From NCBI RefSeq assembly GCF_020177055.1, contig NZ_JAIQXT010000007.1, forward strand, positions 115,450 to 179,449: 64,000 bases of DNA, given 5' to 3'. Below the pieces are notes generated by a model, which had not been told where the DNA came from, searched no databases, and worked only from the letters and a program-made list of their open reading frames with translations. Source of the stretch: Sphingomonas sp. R647. GTDB taxonomy: Bacteria; Pseudomonadota; Alphaproteobacteria; Sphingomonadales; Sphingomonadaceae. Position numbers and translations under genes: made by a program. Shown piece by piece: positions 18,793-27,900 of the stretch (within the stretch, counting starts at the first letter, position 1; each line of letters starts with the position of its first letter).

Positions 18793-19776
18793 TCAATCGC
18801 GGCCGAGTGCCTCGACTGCGGCCACCGCCGCATCGAAGCGTGCGTCCCAGTCACCACGAATCGCGATCCAGCGCACCCCGGACTCGTCGAGCACATCGCG
18901 GCACAGGCGTGCGAACTGCCCCCGACTCGCGTCGGTTCCATAAATACGCGTGCCGTCGTCGATCCACGCGACATCGGGTTCGAGCAGGAGGTAGAGGTCG
19001 GCGCGCGGGTGCTGCATCAGCGCATTGGGTGCGTCGCCCAGCATCATCCGCGCCCAAGCCGCCGTCATCAGTGCATCCGTGTCAGCGAACAGGTAGCGCG
19101 TCGCCCAATGCTTCCACGCCGCGATCGTCGCGCTCTGCGCCGCGCCGATCAACGTCAGGTCTGCGGCGTCCATGTCGACGCCATGCACTTCGGCCTGCGC
19201 GCGGCCATATTCGGGGACCCAGACGCTGTCGAAATGCCGCGCCAGCCGCTCGGCCAGCACCGACTTGCCGGTGCTTTCGACGCCGTGCAGCACGACGGTG
19301 CGCGTGTAATGCGCGCGCACCGGGCCGGGCAGGAAGGCGGCATGCGCCCAAGGGTCGGCGCGCACTGCACTGCCCGACAGGCCGCCAATTCCATGCGGGT
19401 CAGCCGCCATGATCCGTCCGCCCAGCGGCACGAACAGCCCGCCGACCTCTTCGGCAAGGCGCTTGCCATAATCCTCACCCGCGAATAGCAGGTCGATCGG
19501 ATCGGGATGCGCCGTGCGCACGATTTCGCGCCAGATCGGCCAGAAATCGGGGCTCTCGTCCGGAGCCTGCGGCACCGGCGCGCCGTGGCCGATCACATCG
19601 CAATCTGGAAGCAGCTCGCGCATCCATGCCAGCCGCAATTCGCCGGGAATGGGGTCGTCGGGTAGCCAGCACACCAGCACCGTCAGCCGATCGACCATCG
19701 CCCGCGCCGCGCGCGCGAGCGTCAAATGCCCGGCATGCGGCGGCATGAACTTGCCGAGCAGGAAGCCGCGAGTCAC
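18793..19776 (-). CDS. nadR: NadR-like NMN adenylyltransferase / ribosylnicotinamide kinase
   Basis: A 327-residue two-domain enzyme. The N-terminal nucleotidyltransferase has GKFMPPHAGH (HxGH at 14-17) and the GLSGSAVR motif; the C-terminal kinase has a Walker A loop GVESTGKS at 165-172. In characterised NadR proteins the kinase phosphorylates nicotinamide riboside to NMN and the transferase adenylates NMN to NAD. There is no N-terminal DNA-binding domain like that of the enterobacterial repressor form, so it is enzymatic only. The GTG start at 19776 overlaps the pnuC stop (GTGA), coupling importer and kinase, a classical functional pair. A longer frame upstream exists but runs antisense-like through pnuC and is not coding. 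Confidence 0.9.
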   Translation of the reverse strand: MTRGFLLGKFMPPHAGHLTLARAARAMVDRLTVLVCWLPDDPIPGELRLAWMRELLPDCDVIGHGAPVPQAPDESPDFWPIWREIVRTAHPDPIDLLFAGEDYGKRLAEEVGGLFVPLGGRIMAADPHGIGGLSGSAVRADPWAHAAFLPGPVRAHYTRTVVLHGVESTGKSVLAERLARHFDSVWVPEYGRAQAEVHGVDMDAADLTLIGAAQSATIAAWKHWATRYLFADTDALMTAAWARMMLGDAPNALMQHPRADLYLLLEPDVAWIDDGTRIYGTDASRGQFARLCRDVLDESGVRWIAIRGDWDARFDAAVAAVEALGRD

Positions 19777-20336
19777 CGCGCCACGTCCATCTTCGCGCGC
19801 CAGGCGAACAGGCCCCACACTGCCATGCCGAGGAAGATCGCGTAGAGGATTGCGGTTGGATACAGCCCGCGGCTCCAGAACAGCCCGACCCCGACGATAT
19901 CGACCGCGATCCACAACAGCCAGCTTTCGACGCGGCGCTGCGACTGCAGGATTTGCGCCGCGACGCTCATCCCCGCCACTGCGGCATCGGCATAGGGTGC
20001 GGCGGCATCGGTAAAGCGCGCCATCGCCGCGCCCCATGCGATGCTCGCCAGCGCGGTGCCGGCGATCCAGCCGACGCGCGCAGGATAGTCGAGCCGGGTC
20101 ACGGCGATGCCATCATCCACCCGATCGCTGCGGCTCCAGTTCCACCAGCCATAGAGTTGGATGACGAGGAAGAAGATTTGGAGCAGCGCGTCGCTGTACA
20201 GCTTCGCGTCGGCGAACACGAAGAAGTAGAGCGCGACCATCGCGATGCCGAACGGGTAGTTCCACAGGCTGCGCCGCGCCACCAGCGCGACATTGATCAG
20301 CCCCAGCGCCGCCGCGGCAAGCTCGACCGGGTTCAA
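19773..20336 (-). CDS. pnuC: Nicotinamide riboside transporter PnuC
   Basis: A 187-residue membrane protein with about six to seven hydrophobic segments. The core signature WNYPFGIAMVALYFFVFAD followed by QLYGWWNW is the PnuC substrate-binding region (characteristic Trp/Asn residues). PnuC moves nicotinamide riboside by facilitated diffusion, trapped by phosphorylation in the cytoplasm, and the kinase NadR is encoded immediately downstream with a 4-bp overlap. The start appears to be TTG 20336, 10 bp after the stop of the Fur-family regulator gene, so both lie in one transcript. Confidence 0.92.
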   Translation of the reverse strand: MNPVELAAAALGLINVALVARRSLWNYPFGIAMVALYFFVFADAKLYSDALLQIFFLVIQLYGWWNWSRSDRVDDGIAVTRLDYPARVGWIAGTALASIAWGAAMARFTDAAAPYADAAVAGMSVAAQILQSQRRVESWLLWIAVDIVGVGLFWSRGLYPTAILYAIFLGMAVWGLFAWRAKMDVAR

Positions 20337-20346
20337 CTTGGTGGCT

Positions 20347-20805
20347 TCAGTCGCAGTCGGCGCATTTGCCGCGCACCTCGATCACCGGGCGCACGGGTGA
20401 GAAGCCCGCACCTTTCGCGGCTGAACGGACGGTGCGGGTGATCGTATCATCATCGAGATGCGTGGTATTGCCGCACGAATCGCACACCAGGAAGATGCAG
20501 TCGTGCAGACAGTCGGGATGCGCGTTGGCGACATAGGCGTTGGCGCTTTCGACCCGCCGCGCGAGGTTCGACGTCACGAACAGGTCGAGAATGCGATAAA
20601 CGCTGTTCGCCGCGACCCGCCGCCCTTCCCGCTTCGACACCGCCTCGGCAATGTCATAGGCGGATGCGGGTTTGTCGAACCCGGCCAGCACCTCGAAAAT
20701 CGATGCGCGCATCGTCGTCCATTGCTCGCCCGCCTTTTCCAGAGTGGCCTGGGCGGCGACGGTCAGGTCGGAGCCATGATGTTCGTGATGATCGTGCGCG
20801 TGCAT
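20347..20805 (-). CDS. zur: Fur-family metalloregulator, Zur-like
   Basis: A 152-residue Fur superfamily repressor. The winged helix covers about residues 20-95 (TTMRASIFEVLAGFDKPASAYDIAEA; ANSVYRILDLF), followed by the dimerisation/metal domain with HPDCLHDCIF and two CxxC pairs (CDSCG and CADC) for structural zinc. The N-terminus MHAHDHHEHHG is strikingly His-rich. Domain features and the metal-type neighbour (MerC-domain protein, 43 bp upstream) favour zinc sensing (Zur) over iron or peroxide sensing, but this is inference. The ATG at 20805 is chosen because it starts at the His-rich segment; the longer frame to 20898 overlaps merC. pnuC begins 10 bp after the stop. Confidence 0.85.
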   Translation of the reverse strand: MHAHDHHEHHGSDLTVAAQATLEKAGEQWTTMRASIFEVLAGFDKPASAYDIAEAVSKREGRRVAANSVYRILDLFVTSNLARRVESANAYVANAHPDCLHDCIFLVCDSCGNTTHLDDDTITRTVRSAAKGAGFSPVRPVIEVRGKCADCD

Positions 20806-20848
20806 GGGTGAAATGTAGGCGCGCGAACGCTTCGCAGCAAGCGCGCGC

Positions 20849-21232
20849 TCAGTACGTAGCGCGGCGGTTGAGATCGTGGCCGAGGGCGAGGATCGCAACG
20901 CCGATCACCGTCCACACGATCTCCGGCCCGCCATGCTCCAGCGTCAGCGCGCCCGCCATGATGCCAAGGCCGAATGCACCGACCGCGGCCGGCATCATAT
21001 AGCCATGCTTCATGATGCCACGGCCCAGCGCGACGATCCCGAACAGGATCGCGGCGACCAGCCCGACTTCGTGAATCAGCGGATGCATCAGCGACCCCGC
21101 CGCCGACGCGAGCGCCAGCAGCACCGTCGTCGCGAGACAATGCGCCAGACACAAGCTCGACAGCCCGATCGCGAAGCGATCGAAGCGCGTGTCGATCTGT
21201 TCCCAGAATCGGGGGGCGATAGCCGGCTGCAT
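20849..21232 (-). CDS. MerC-domain membrane protein
   Basis: A 127-residue protein with about four transmembrane helices and the MerC-type metal motif CLAHC (C28 and C32) in the first helix. MerC proteins of mercury operons carry Hg(II) inward; chromosomal single copies next to Fur-family genes, as here, have no settled role and may handle zinc. No merA, merP or merR is near, so mercury resistance is unlikely. It is the first gene of the minus-strand run with zur-like, pnuC and nadR genes. The C-terminus is short and basic (LGHDLNRRATY). Confidence 0.8.
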   Translation of the reverse strand: MQPAIAPRFWEQIDTRFDRFAIGLSSLCLAHCLATTVLLALASAAGSLMHPLIHEVGLVAAILFGIVALGRGIMKHGYMMPAAVGAFGLGIMAGALTLEHGGPEIVWTVIGVAILALGHDLNRRATY

Positions 21233-21326
21233 GACCCAGCATATAGATCGCCGCCAGAAAAGTTACAACATCACATGCACCGGGGGACAGGTGCCCCGTC
21301 TGGCATTTGTGGTTACGGGCGGGTAC

Positions 21327-22376
21327 ATGGATTCCGTGTCCGAATTCCGCCATCCCATCCGCCCGCGCGCCATCGCCAATTGGCTGACGGTCGTCGCCAT
21401 CATGATCGTCCTGATCGTCGTCGTCGGGGGCATCACGCGCCTGACCGAATCGGGGCTGTCGATCACCGAATGGAAGGTCGTTTCAGGCATCCTTCCGCCG
21501 CTTTCCGAAGCGGCGTGGCTGGCCGAGTTCGACAAGTATAAACAGATCCCGGAATATCAGCAGATCAATCAGGGGATGAGCCTGGCTGCGTTCAAGTTCA
21601 TCTATTTCTGGGAGTATATCCATCGCCTGCTGGCGCGCGTGATCGGCTTTGCCTTTGCCGCACCGCTGCTGTGGTTCGCGTGGAAGCGCGCGATTCCCAA
21701 GGGCTATGGCCTGCGCCTGACCGGCCTGCTGGTGCTGGGCGGGCTGCAGGGCGTGATCGGCTGGTGGATGGTCAGTTCGGGTCTGGCCGAGCGCACCGAC
21801 GTCAGCCACTTCCGGCTTGCCGCGCACCTGTTGCTGGCGCTGTTCATTCTGGCCACGCTGACCTGGACGATCCTCGATTTGCGTCAGTTGGCGCGCGATC
21901 CCGGCTATCGGCCGGCGCGACTCACCGGTTTCGGCTCCATCGTCGCGCTGATCCTGTTCGTGCAGATGCTCTATGGCGCGTTCACTGCGGGGCTGAATGC
22001 CGGTCTGGTGACGAATGAGTGGCCGATGATGAACGGTAAGTTCTTCCCGTCCGAGGTGCTGGCGGTGCGGTCGCTGCTCGATGCGGCGGTGAATGATCCC
22101 GCGATGATCCACTGGATTCATCGCTGGTGGGCATGGGTCGCGGTCGTCGCGCTAATCCTGCTTGCCCGCCGCGCCCGCGCAGCAGGAAGCCGCGAAGCGT
22201 CAGTGGCGATCCACAGCGCCTTCGGCGTCCAGATCCTGCTCGGCATCGCCACCGTGATGACCGGGGTCGATATCACGCTGGGCGTACTCCACCAGTTTGT
22301 CGGGGCGCTGCTGGTGATCGCCACCGCTTGGGGCCTGCATGTCACCGGGCGACGCCTGCGCGGCTATCGCGCATGA
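21327..22376 (+). CDS. ctaA: Heme A synthase (COX15/CtaA)
   Basis: A 349-residue membrane enzyme that oxidises the C8 methyl group of heme O to the formyl group of heme A for cytochrome c oxidase. Eight hydrophobic helices and the conserved histidines are visible: EYIHRLLARVIG, VSHFRLAAHLLLA, IHWIHRWWAW and LHQFVGALL. The ITRLTESGLSITEWKVVSGILPP opening is the hallmark of the alphaproteobacterial COX15 type. ATG 21327 is preferred over upstream in-frame starts since it precedes MDSVSEFRHPIRPRAIANWL and the first helix. No other cytochrome oxidase genes are present. The stop overlaps the cutA start (ATGA). Confidence 0.95.
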   Translation: MDSVSEFRHPIRPRAIANWLTVVAIMIVLIVVVGGITRLTESGLSITEWKVVSGILPPLSEAAWLAEFDKYKQIPEYQQINQGMSLAAFKFIYFWEYIHRLLARVIGFAFAAPLLWFAWKRAIPKGYGLRLTGLLVLGGLQGVIGWWMVSSGLAERTDVSHFRLAAHLLLALFILATLTWTILDLRQLARDPGYRPARLTGFGSIVALILFVQMLYGAFTAGLNAGLVTNEWPMMNGKFFPSEVLAVRSLLDAAVNDPAMIHWIHRWWAWVAVVALILLARRARAAGSREASVAIHSAFGVQILLGIATVMTGVDITLGVLHQFVGALLVIATAWGLHVTGRRLRGYRA

Positions 22377-22687
22377 GCGACATCGCGCTGGTCTACGCGA
22401 CCTTCGCCGATGAAGGCGAGGCCGAGCGGATCGGACAGGCGATGGTCGAGGCGCGGCTCACCGCCTGCGTCAACCTGTTGGGGCCGTGCCGCTCAATCTA
22501 TCGCTGGAAGGGCGCGGTCGAGCGCGGTGACGAGTATCGCGCCTTGTTCAAGACCACACCGGAGCTGGCCCGCGAACTTGCCGATGCCATCGCCGCAGCG
22601 CACAGCTACGACCTGCCGGTGATCGAAATCTGGCCGGTGGCCCCGGGCGACGCGGTTCTGGATTGGGTCCGGGCCGAAACGCGGTGA
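22373..22687 (+). CDS. cutA: Divalent-cation tolerance protein CutA
   Basis: A 104-residue ferredoxin-like protein of the CutA family, which forms trimers related to PII proteins. Recognisable blocks: YATFADEGEAERIGQAMVE, LTACVNLLGPCRSIYRWKG with the typical Cys and Trp, and HSYDLPVIEIWPV. The name comes from copper tolerance in E. coli, but the physiological role is unsettled. The ATG at 22373 overlaps the ctaA stop, and the stop overlaps the GTG of the next gene, so the three are translationally coupled; association with heme A synthesis may reflect copper handling for cytochrome oxidase (inference). Confidence 0.93.
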   Translation: MSDIALVYATFADEGEAERIGQAMVEARLTACVNLLGPCRSIYRWKGAVERGDEYRALFKTTPELARELADAIAAAHSYDLPVIEIWPVAPGDAVLDWVRAETR

Positions 22688-23490
22688 TCGCGGTCGCGCT
22701 GCTGATCGCGACGCAGGCCGCGCCCGTGTTCGCGCCGCCGCTCGACCGGCCGCTGACGATGACGACCGAAACGGTGCGGACCGAAGGGACGACGACGCGC
22801 CGCTTCATTGCGCATCGGACCGTCAGGTTCTCGGCGGCACCGGACGGCTATCGCGTGACGGTGACGCTGGATGCGGCCGCGCCGGGCGAAGAGGACAGCG
22901 ACCCGGCCGGGCTGTTGCGCGCCGGCTTTGAACGGCTGGCGGGGCGCACCGTGGTGCTCCAGCTCGACCGCGCCGGCGCCGTAGTCGGCATTGACGACCT
23001 CCCCGCGACCTGGCGCGCAGTCACCGACGGGATGGCGGCGCTGGCCCCGACCGGCACCGATCCGGCGACCCGGAAGCGCGCCGCGCGCGTCCGCGCGATC
23101 GTCGCAACGCTCGCGACGCAACCCGAAGCGGCACAGCGCCGAATGATCGGCTCACTGGTCACCCCCCTGATCGCCCCCGAGCTGGTCGCCGAGGCGGCGA
23201 CCCCCTCCCCGCCCCGCGCGGTGCGGGTTCCCGCCACGTCGGTCTATGGCAAGGCCGAGCTGGACGGGCTGCGCGCGGTGCGGTCTCGCCCCGACGGCAT
23301 CGAGATATCGGTCAGCGCGACCGGCCCGGTCGCAGTGGGCACGGCCAGCGCGACCATCACGCTCGAAACCCTGCGCCGCATCGATCCCGCAACCGGACTC
23401 GTCGTCGAAAGTCGCGAGCAGGTCGAGACCCTCGCCTCCGATGGCAGCTTGCACTCCGAACGGCTGACGGTAACTCGGCTAACGCGCTAG
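22684..23490 (+). CDS. Exported protein of unknown function, coupled to cutA
   Basis: I do not recognise a family. The 268-residue product starts with a short hydrophobic signal-like segment (VIAVALLIATQAAPVFAPP), consistent with export. The rest is rich in beta-strand patterns with alternating charged and hydrophobic residues (TTETVRTEGTTTRRFIAHRTVRF, GTASATITLETLRRIDPATG) and looks like an all-beta periplasmic protein. The GTG at 22684 overlaps the cutA stop (GTGA), so it is the third gene of ctaA-cutA. An in-frame TTG at 22663 would lie inside cutA. A role in copper or oxidase assembly is only suggested by position. Confidence 0.7.
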   Translation: MIAVALLIATQAAPVFAPPLDRPLTMTTETVRTEGTTTRRFIAHRTVRFSAAPDGYRVTVTLDAAAPGEEDSDPAGLLRAGFERLAGRTVVLQLDRAGAVVGIDDLPATWRAVTDGMAALAPTGTDPATRKRAARVRAIVATLATQPEAAQRRMIGSLVTPLIAPELVAEAATPSPPRAVRVPATSVYGKAELDGLRAVRSRPDGIEISVSATGPVAVGTASATITLETLRRIDPATGLVVESREQVETLASDGSLHSERLTVTRLTR

Positions 23491-23511
23491 TTTGATTCAG
23501 CTGCGCTGAAT

Positions 23512-23595
23512 TGCGGCACCGGCCCGCTCCCCCACCCGGCCACCCATTGAAGGTACTTTGTGGGTGGCCGGGTGGGGGAGCGGGCCGGTACCGCA
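23512..23595. repeat. Long inverted repeat (28-bp perfect, 35 bp with one mismatch)
   Basis: Positions 23519-23546 are perfectly complementary to 23561-23588; extending outward to 23512 and 23595 adds seven more pairs with one mismatch. The 14-nt loop is 23547-23560. The stem is far longer than an ordinary terminator and lies between the ctaA operon and rplM. It resembles the intergenic palindromes seen in sphingomonads and could be a REP- or MITE-like element that also stops transcription in both directions; there are no T-runs. Confidence 0.9.
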
Positions 23596-23661
23596 GCGAT
23601 CCGGTTCACCCGGATCGACCAATAAGGTATTCCAATACCCGTCAGCAATCCCGCCATTTGC

Positions 23662-23667
23662 TTGACT
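23662..23667 (+). promoter_or_regulatory. Possible -35 element of rplM-rpsI
   Basis: TTGACT within CTTGACTTTT, about 100 bp before the rplM start. The same CTTGACTTTT occurs before the DEAD-box helicase gene (35125-35134). No convincing -10 hexamer is seen at the normal distance, so this is tentative. Confidence 0.3.
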
Positions 23668-23765
23668 TTTGACTCTCATTTCGTCAATTGGCCGCCGTTC
23701 GCGCCGTCCTGCGCCAGTTTGGCAAGGGGCGGCGTCATTCATTTAAACCCAAGAGGTCTGGCCCC

Positions 23766-24245
23766 ATGAAGGCGCTCATGAAGACCACCAAGTCGGTAAA
23801 GCCGGCCGAGGTGGAGAAGAAGTGGCATATCGTTGATGCCGAGAATCTGGTCGTCGGTCGCGCTGCGGTCGTCATCGCCAACGTCCTGCGCGGCAAGCAC
23901 AAGACGAGCTTCACCCCGCATGTCGATTGCGGTGACAATGTCATCGTGATCAACGCGGACAAGGTGCGCTTCACCGGCAAGAAGCTGGCGGACAAGGTCT
24001 ATTACAAGCACACCGGCTATGCTGGCGGCATCAAGGAAGTCACCGCGCAGAAGGTGCTCGAGGGTCGTTTCCCCGAGCGCGTTCTGGAAAAGGCGGTCGA
24101 GCGCATGATCCCGCGCGGCCCGCTGGGCCGTCAGCAGATGCGCAACCTGCGCATCTACAAGGGCGCCGAGCATCCGCATGAGGCGCAGAACCCCGAGGTC
24201 CTCGACATCGCCGGCATGAGCCGCAAGAACAAGGTGGGCGCATAA
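23766..24245 (+). CDS. rplM: 50S ribosomal protein L13
   Basis: A 159-residue L13, an early-assembling large-subunit protein that binds 23S rRNA. Family blocks: WHIVDAENLVVGRAA, VLRGKHKTSFTPHVDCGDNVIVINA, YYKHTGYAGGIKE and MIPRGPLGRQQMRNLRIYKGAEHPHEAQ. The first 10 or so residues extend the E. coli form. ATG 23766 has AAGAGG about 10 bases upstream; the longer frame to 23688 is not conserved. It overlaps rpsI by one base (TAATG), the standard L13-S9 operon. In other bacteria the operon is autoregulated by L13 at its mRNA leader. Confidence 0.97.
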   Translation: MKALMKTTKSVKPAEVEKKWHIVDAENLVVGRAAVVIANVLRGKHKTSFTPHVDCGDNVIVINADKVRFTGKKLADKVYYKHTGYAGGIKEVTAQKVLEGRFPERVLEKAVERMIPRGPLGRQQMRNLRIYKGAEHPHEAQNPEVLDIAGMSRKNKVGA

Positions 24246-24766
24246 TGTCCGACAATCGCCAGTCCCTTTCCGATCTGGGTGCGATCGCCGACGGCGCGCC
24301 TGTTGCCGAAACCACTGAAGCCGGCGTTGCGACCCCCGTGGTTTCGACCATGCCGCTGCGTCAGCAGGAAATCGACAAGCTCGGCCGCGCCTATGCGACC
24401 GGCCGTCGTAAGGACGCCGTTGCCCGCGTGTGGCTGAAGCCCGGTTCGGGCAAGATCACCATCAACGGCCGCGATCAGGAAATCTATTTCGCGCGTCCGA
24501 CGCTGCGTCTCGTCATCAACCAGCCGTTCGGCGTTGCCGAGCGTGACGGCCAGTATGACGTGATCTGCACCGTCAAGGGCGGCGGGCTTTCGGGCCAGGC
24601 CGGCGCGGTCAAGCACGGCATCGCCCAGGCGCTGACCAAGTATGAGCCGACGCTGCGCGCGCCGGTCAAGGCGGCCGGGTTCCTGACCCGCGATCCGCGC
24701 GCCGTCGAGCGCAAGAAGTACGGCAAGGCGAAGGCCCGCCGCAGCTTCCAGTTCTCGAAGCGCTGA
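24245..24766 (+). CDS. rpsI: 30S ribosomal protein S9
   Basis: A 173-residue S9. The core starts at about residue 45 (GRAYATGRRKDAVARVWLKPGSG) and ends in the typical basic tail AKARRSFQFSKR that reaches the P-site tRNA. The N-terminal extension of about 45 residues (acidic, Ala/Val/Thr rich) is longer than in E. coli S9 (130 residues) and is usual in Alphaproteobacteria. It is coupled to rplM by a one-base overlap and followed by a strong terminator. Confidence 0.97.
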   Translation: MSDNRQSLSDLGAIADGAPVAETTEAGVATPVVSTMPLRQQEIDKLGRAYATGRRKDAVARVWLKPGSGKITINGRDQEIYFARPTLRLVINQPFGVAERDGQYDVICTVKGGGLSGQAGAVKHGIAQALTKYEPTLRAPVKAAGFLTRDPRAVERKKYGKAKARRSFQFSKR

Positions 24767-24796
24767 TCGACCGACAGGTTCGATCTTCGATATGCG

Positions 24797-24826
24797 AAAG
24801 GGCGGTCCGCACGGGCCGCCCTTTTT
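24797..24826 (+). terminator. Rho-independent terminator of rplM-rpsI
   Basis: Stem 24797-24805 with 24816-24824 (extended by three inner pairs, loop GCAC), followed by Ts to 24826. It lies 31 bp after the rpsI stop. Confidence 0.88.
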
Positions 24827-24974
24827 CGTTGGGCGAGGTGTTGCCCGGACGCATCGCAGAACGACGAACATGCGACGCCACGCACGTGTGGCCTTGACGC
24901 GCGCCAAAAGCCGCATAGCCTTCCTTCATGACCGCGGGCCCCGGTGAGGCTCGCGATATATTTTGGGGGAAATC

Positions 24975-27900
24975 ATGAACTTTGCTCGCACCACGCGCGC
25001 CAATCTGTTGCTGTCGGCCGCCGGATTCGGCCTGTGCGCGATTGCCGCGCCAGCGCTCGCCAATGACGGGACGACGGCGGGGCCGCGCATCGATTCGGCC
25101 GGCGCCTCGCTCGACGCACATGGCAGCCGCCCCGACGCGGCGATCGACATCGCCCACGCGCCGGGCGCAGCACTGACGCAATCTGGCTATGTTTCGCCGG
25201 ATGAGGCGGAAGACACGCCGCAGATCACGATCAACAACGGCTTCACCCCGGTACAGGCCTATGACCCGGTCAATGTTACCGGCATTGGCCAGATCATCAC
25301 GGACTCTGGCGGCGGCTTCATCGGCACCTGCACCGGGACGCTGATCAATCCGCGCACCATCATCTTCGCCGCACACTGCGTAAACACGCGTGCGGCAACG
25401 GCCTATGGTGCGAACTCGGGCGGCGTCGGCGTCGGCGTCGGGTTTGAGACCAACACCCGCGCTAATGCCGCGGGCCAGACCGATGAACTTGTTCGCTGGC
25501 TGCTTGGTGGGACCGGCGGCGCTGGCCGCTTCCAGAGCAACACGGCCCAGCATTTTTACAACATCAACCAGGTTTTCTACGACCCCCGGTCGCTGAATGC
25601 CGCGTCTTGCACGTCGGCGACGTCCTGCTTCCTTGAGGCGGATGTCGCGACCGCGGTGCTCGACACTCCCGCCGCGGGCGTCCCGACCTGGGCGCTGCTC
25701 TTCTCGCCGCTGCCCACCCCCGGCGCGATCGATCCCGCAACCGGCACCGGCTACCATGTCAACATCGGCGGCTATGGCAGCTTCGGCACCGGCACCACCG
25801 GTGCGTCGAGCAGCGGCAACTTTCGGCGCCGCGCTGCTGAGAACATGCTGGGCGCGCTTGTTTCGCTCAACACCCGTAACGAATTCCTGTTCGGCACGGC
25901 CGGCTCGCCGTCACGTCCGCAGCAGCTGTACTTCCTCGACTTCGACGATCCGGCACGCGGCACCGCGACGGCAAACACCCGCGACTTCAACGGCTTTCGC
26001 GACAATGCGCTGCCGCGTGAAGGCCTCACCGGCCCGGGCGATTCGGGTGGCCCGCTGATCCTGGACCGGACCTTTTCGAAGCAGGTGGTGATCGGCGTCC
26101 TGTCGGGCGGGTCGACCTTCTTCGGCGGCCAGCCCGGCGGCAGCTACGGCACGCAGAGCTTCTACCAGCCGCTGTTCCTCTATTGGGACTGGATCGTCGC
26201 CAATAACCCCTATCGCTACGTCACTGCGGTCGCGGGCAACCGCAATTGGGAGGATGGCGCAGCCTGGGTGACCGAACTCGATCCCAATTATCAGATCATC
26301 ACGGGCGGCCAGCTGGTCAACGGCCTGCCAACGCATCTGGGTGGCGCCAATTCGGGCAATGCGCAGGAGTTCGGTGAGCTGTGCTTCGAGTCGCCGAACA
26401 CCTCACCCAACCCGTCGTCGGAATGCTATAATCTGGCGACCGGCGTGTTCACCTCGAACCTGCCGACCGGCGCGACCGAAAGTGGCGCGCCTGAGATCGC
26501 AAACGTAACCGGAAGCTACGGGCTCGTCGCCGGGCTCGATCAGGCGCAGGCAACGCCAGGCTACACCGACACCGCCGCCCCGGCGCCTACGCTCGCCAAC
26601 GGTTTGCCCGGCGCGACCGGCTTCACGCCCAACAATGTCGACGGCGTTCGCACCACCGGCCAGATTGGTCGCTATTATGACGTGACGCTGCGCAACACCG
26701 GGGTCGTGACGCTCAACTCGGCAGTGACGATCGACCGCTTCAGCATCATGGGTGCGACCTCGCAGCTGACCATCGCCAGCGGCGCATCGCTCACCAGCCT
26801 GATGGAGATCCGCCAGAATACCGGCACGATCGTCAACAACGGCACGCTGGCGTCGTCGGGTGACTATCTCCTCCTGTCGGGCCTGCTGACCGGGTCGGGT
26901 CAGGTCAACGCCCCGTTCACGACCAGCGTGCTGGGCAGCTTCGCGCCGGGCACGATCGGGACCACCGGCACGCTGACCTTCAATGGCGGGCTCGTCTTGT
27001 CGTCAGGCTCGGGCTACCTCGTCGACCTTGGTGCCAGCGGCACCTCTGACCGGATCGTCGTGGCGGGCGCAGCCAATCAGGCCAATCTGGGCGGCAACCT
27101 CCAGATCAGCTATTCGGCGGCAACGCTCCGCGCGGGCAACAGCTACACCATCCTGACCGCCGCAGGCGGCGTCGTCGGCACGTTCAACACCCCGGCGTCG
27201 ATCAGCGCGATCCTGCGCCCGACGCTGACCTATTCGACCAACTCGGTCGTGCTGAACATCGCCGCCGGCACCTATACCAGCGTCGTTCCAGCATCGAACG
27301 TCATCGGATCGACCTGGGCGCGCCTGCTCGATCAGAACCGCAGCCAGCAGGCGAGGTTTGACGGCCTGTACGGCCCGCTCGACCTGCAGAACGCATCGAC
27401 GATCATCAGCACACTCGGCAGCTGGGCGCCGGCATCGGAGACGACCGCGCAGACGCTCGGCATCGCCACCACCGACGCCAACTCGACCTTCATCCGCAAC
27501 CGCCTCAATGGCCTCGACCCCGCCAATCTCGGTGGCTCGCTGGCGCATTATGGCCGTCCGGTGCAGGTCGCAGCGCTCAACCTGATGCCGGCAATGGGCG
27601 CAGCCCCGGTGCGCAGCGATGCCGCCACGCCGATGATTCAGGAAGGCGCACTGCCCGAAACGATGAGCGGCTTCATCTCGGGCGGCTATCTCAACGGCGA
27701 TGGCGCAGCGATGTCCGGCATGGGCGGTCGCGATAGCTATAATGGCTGGTATGTCGGCGCAGGTCTGGAAGCCTCGCTCGGCGACACCAGCCTGATCGGC
27801 TTCGCCTTCACCTATACCGACACCGACGGCACGGCATCGTTCGGCGGCCAGAGCGCAACGGGCGAGGCGTTCCAGGGGACGCTCTACGCCAAGAAGAGCT

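Noticed and set aside
20849..21232. Mercury-resistance operon suggested by the MerC-domain gene
   Set aside because: No merA, merT, merP or merR nearby; neighbour is a Fur-family regulator and NAD salvage genes.
21258..21275. Possible Zur box AAAGTTACAACATC between merC and ctaA
   Set aside because: Only one half-site resembles the alphaproteobacterial Zur consensus and symmetry is poor. Not enough to call without a matrix scan.
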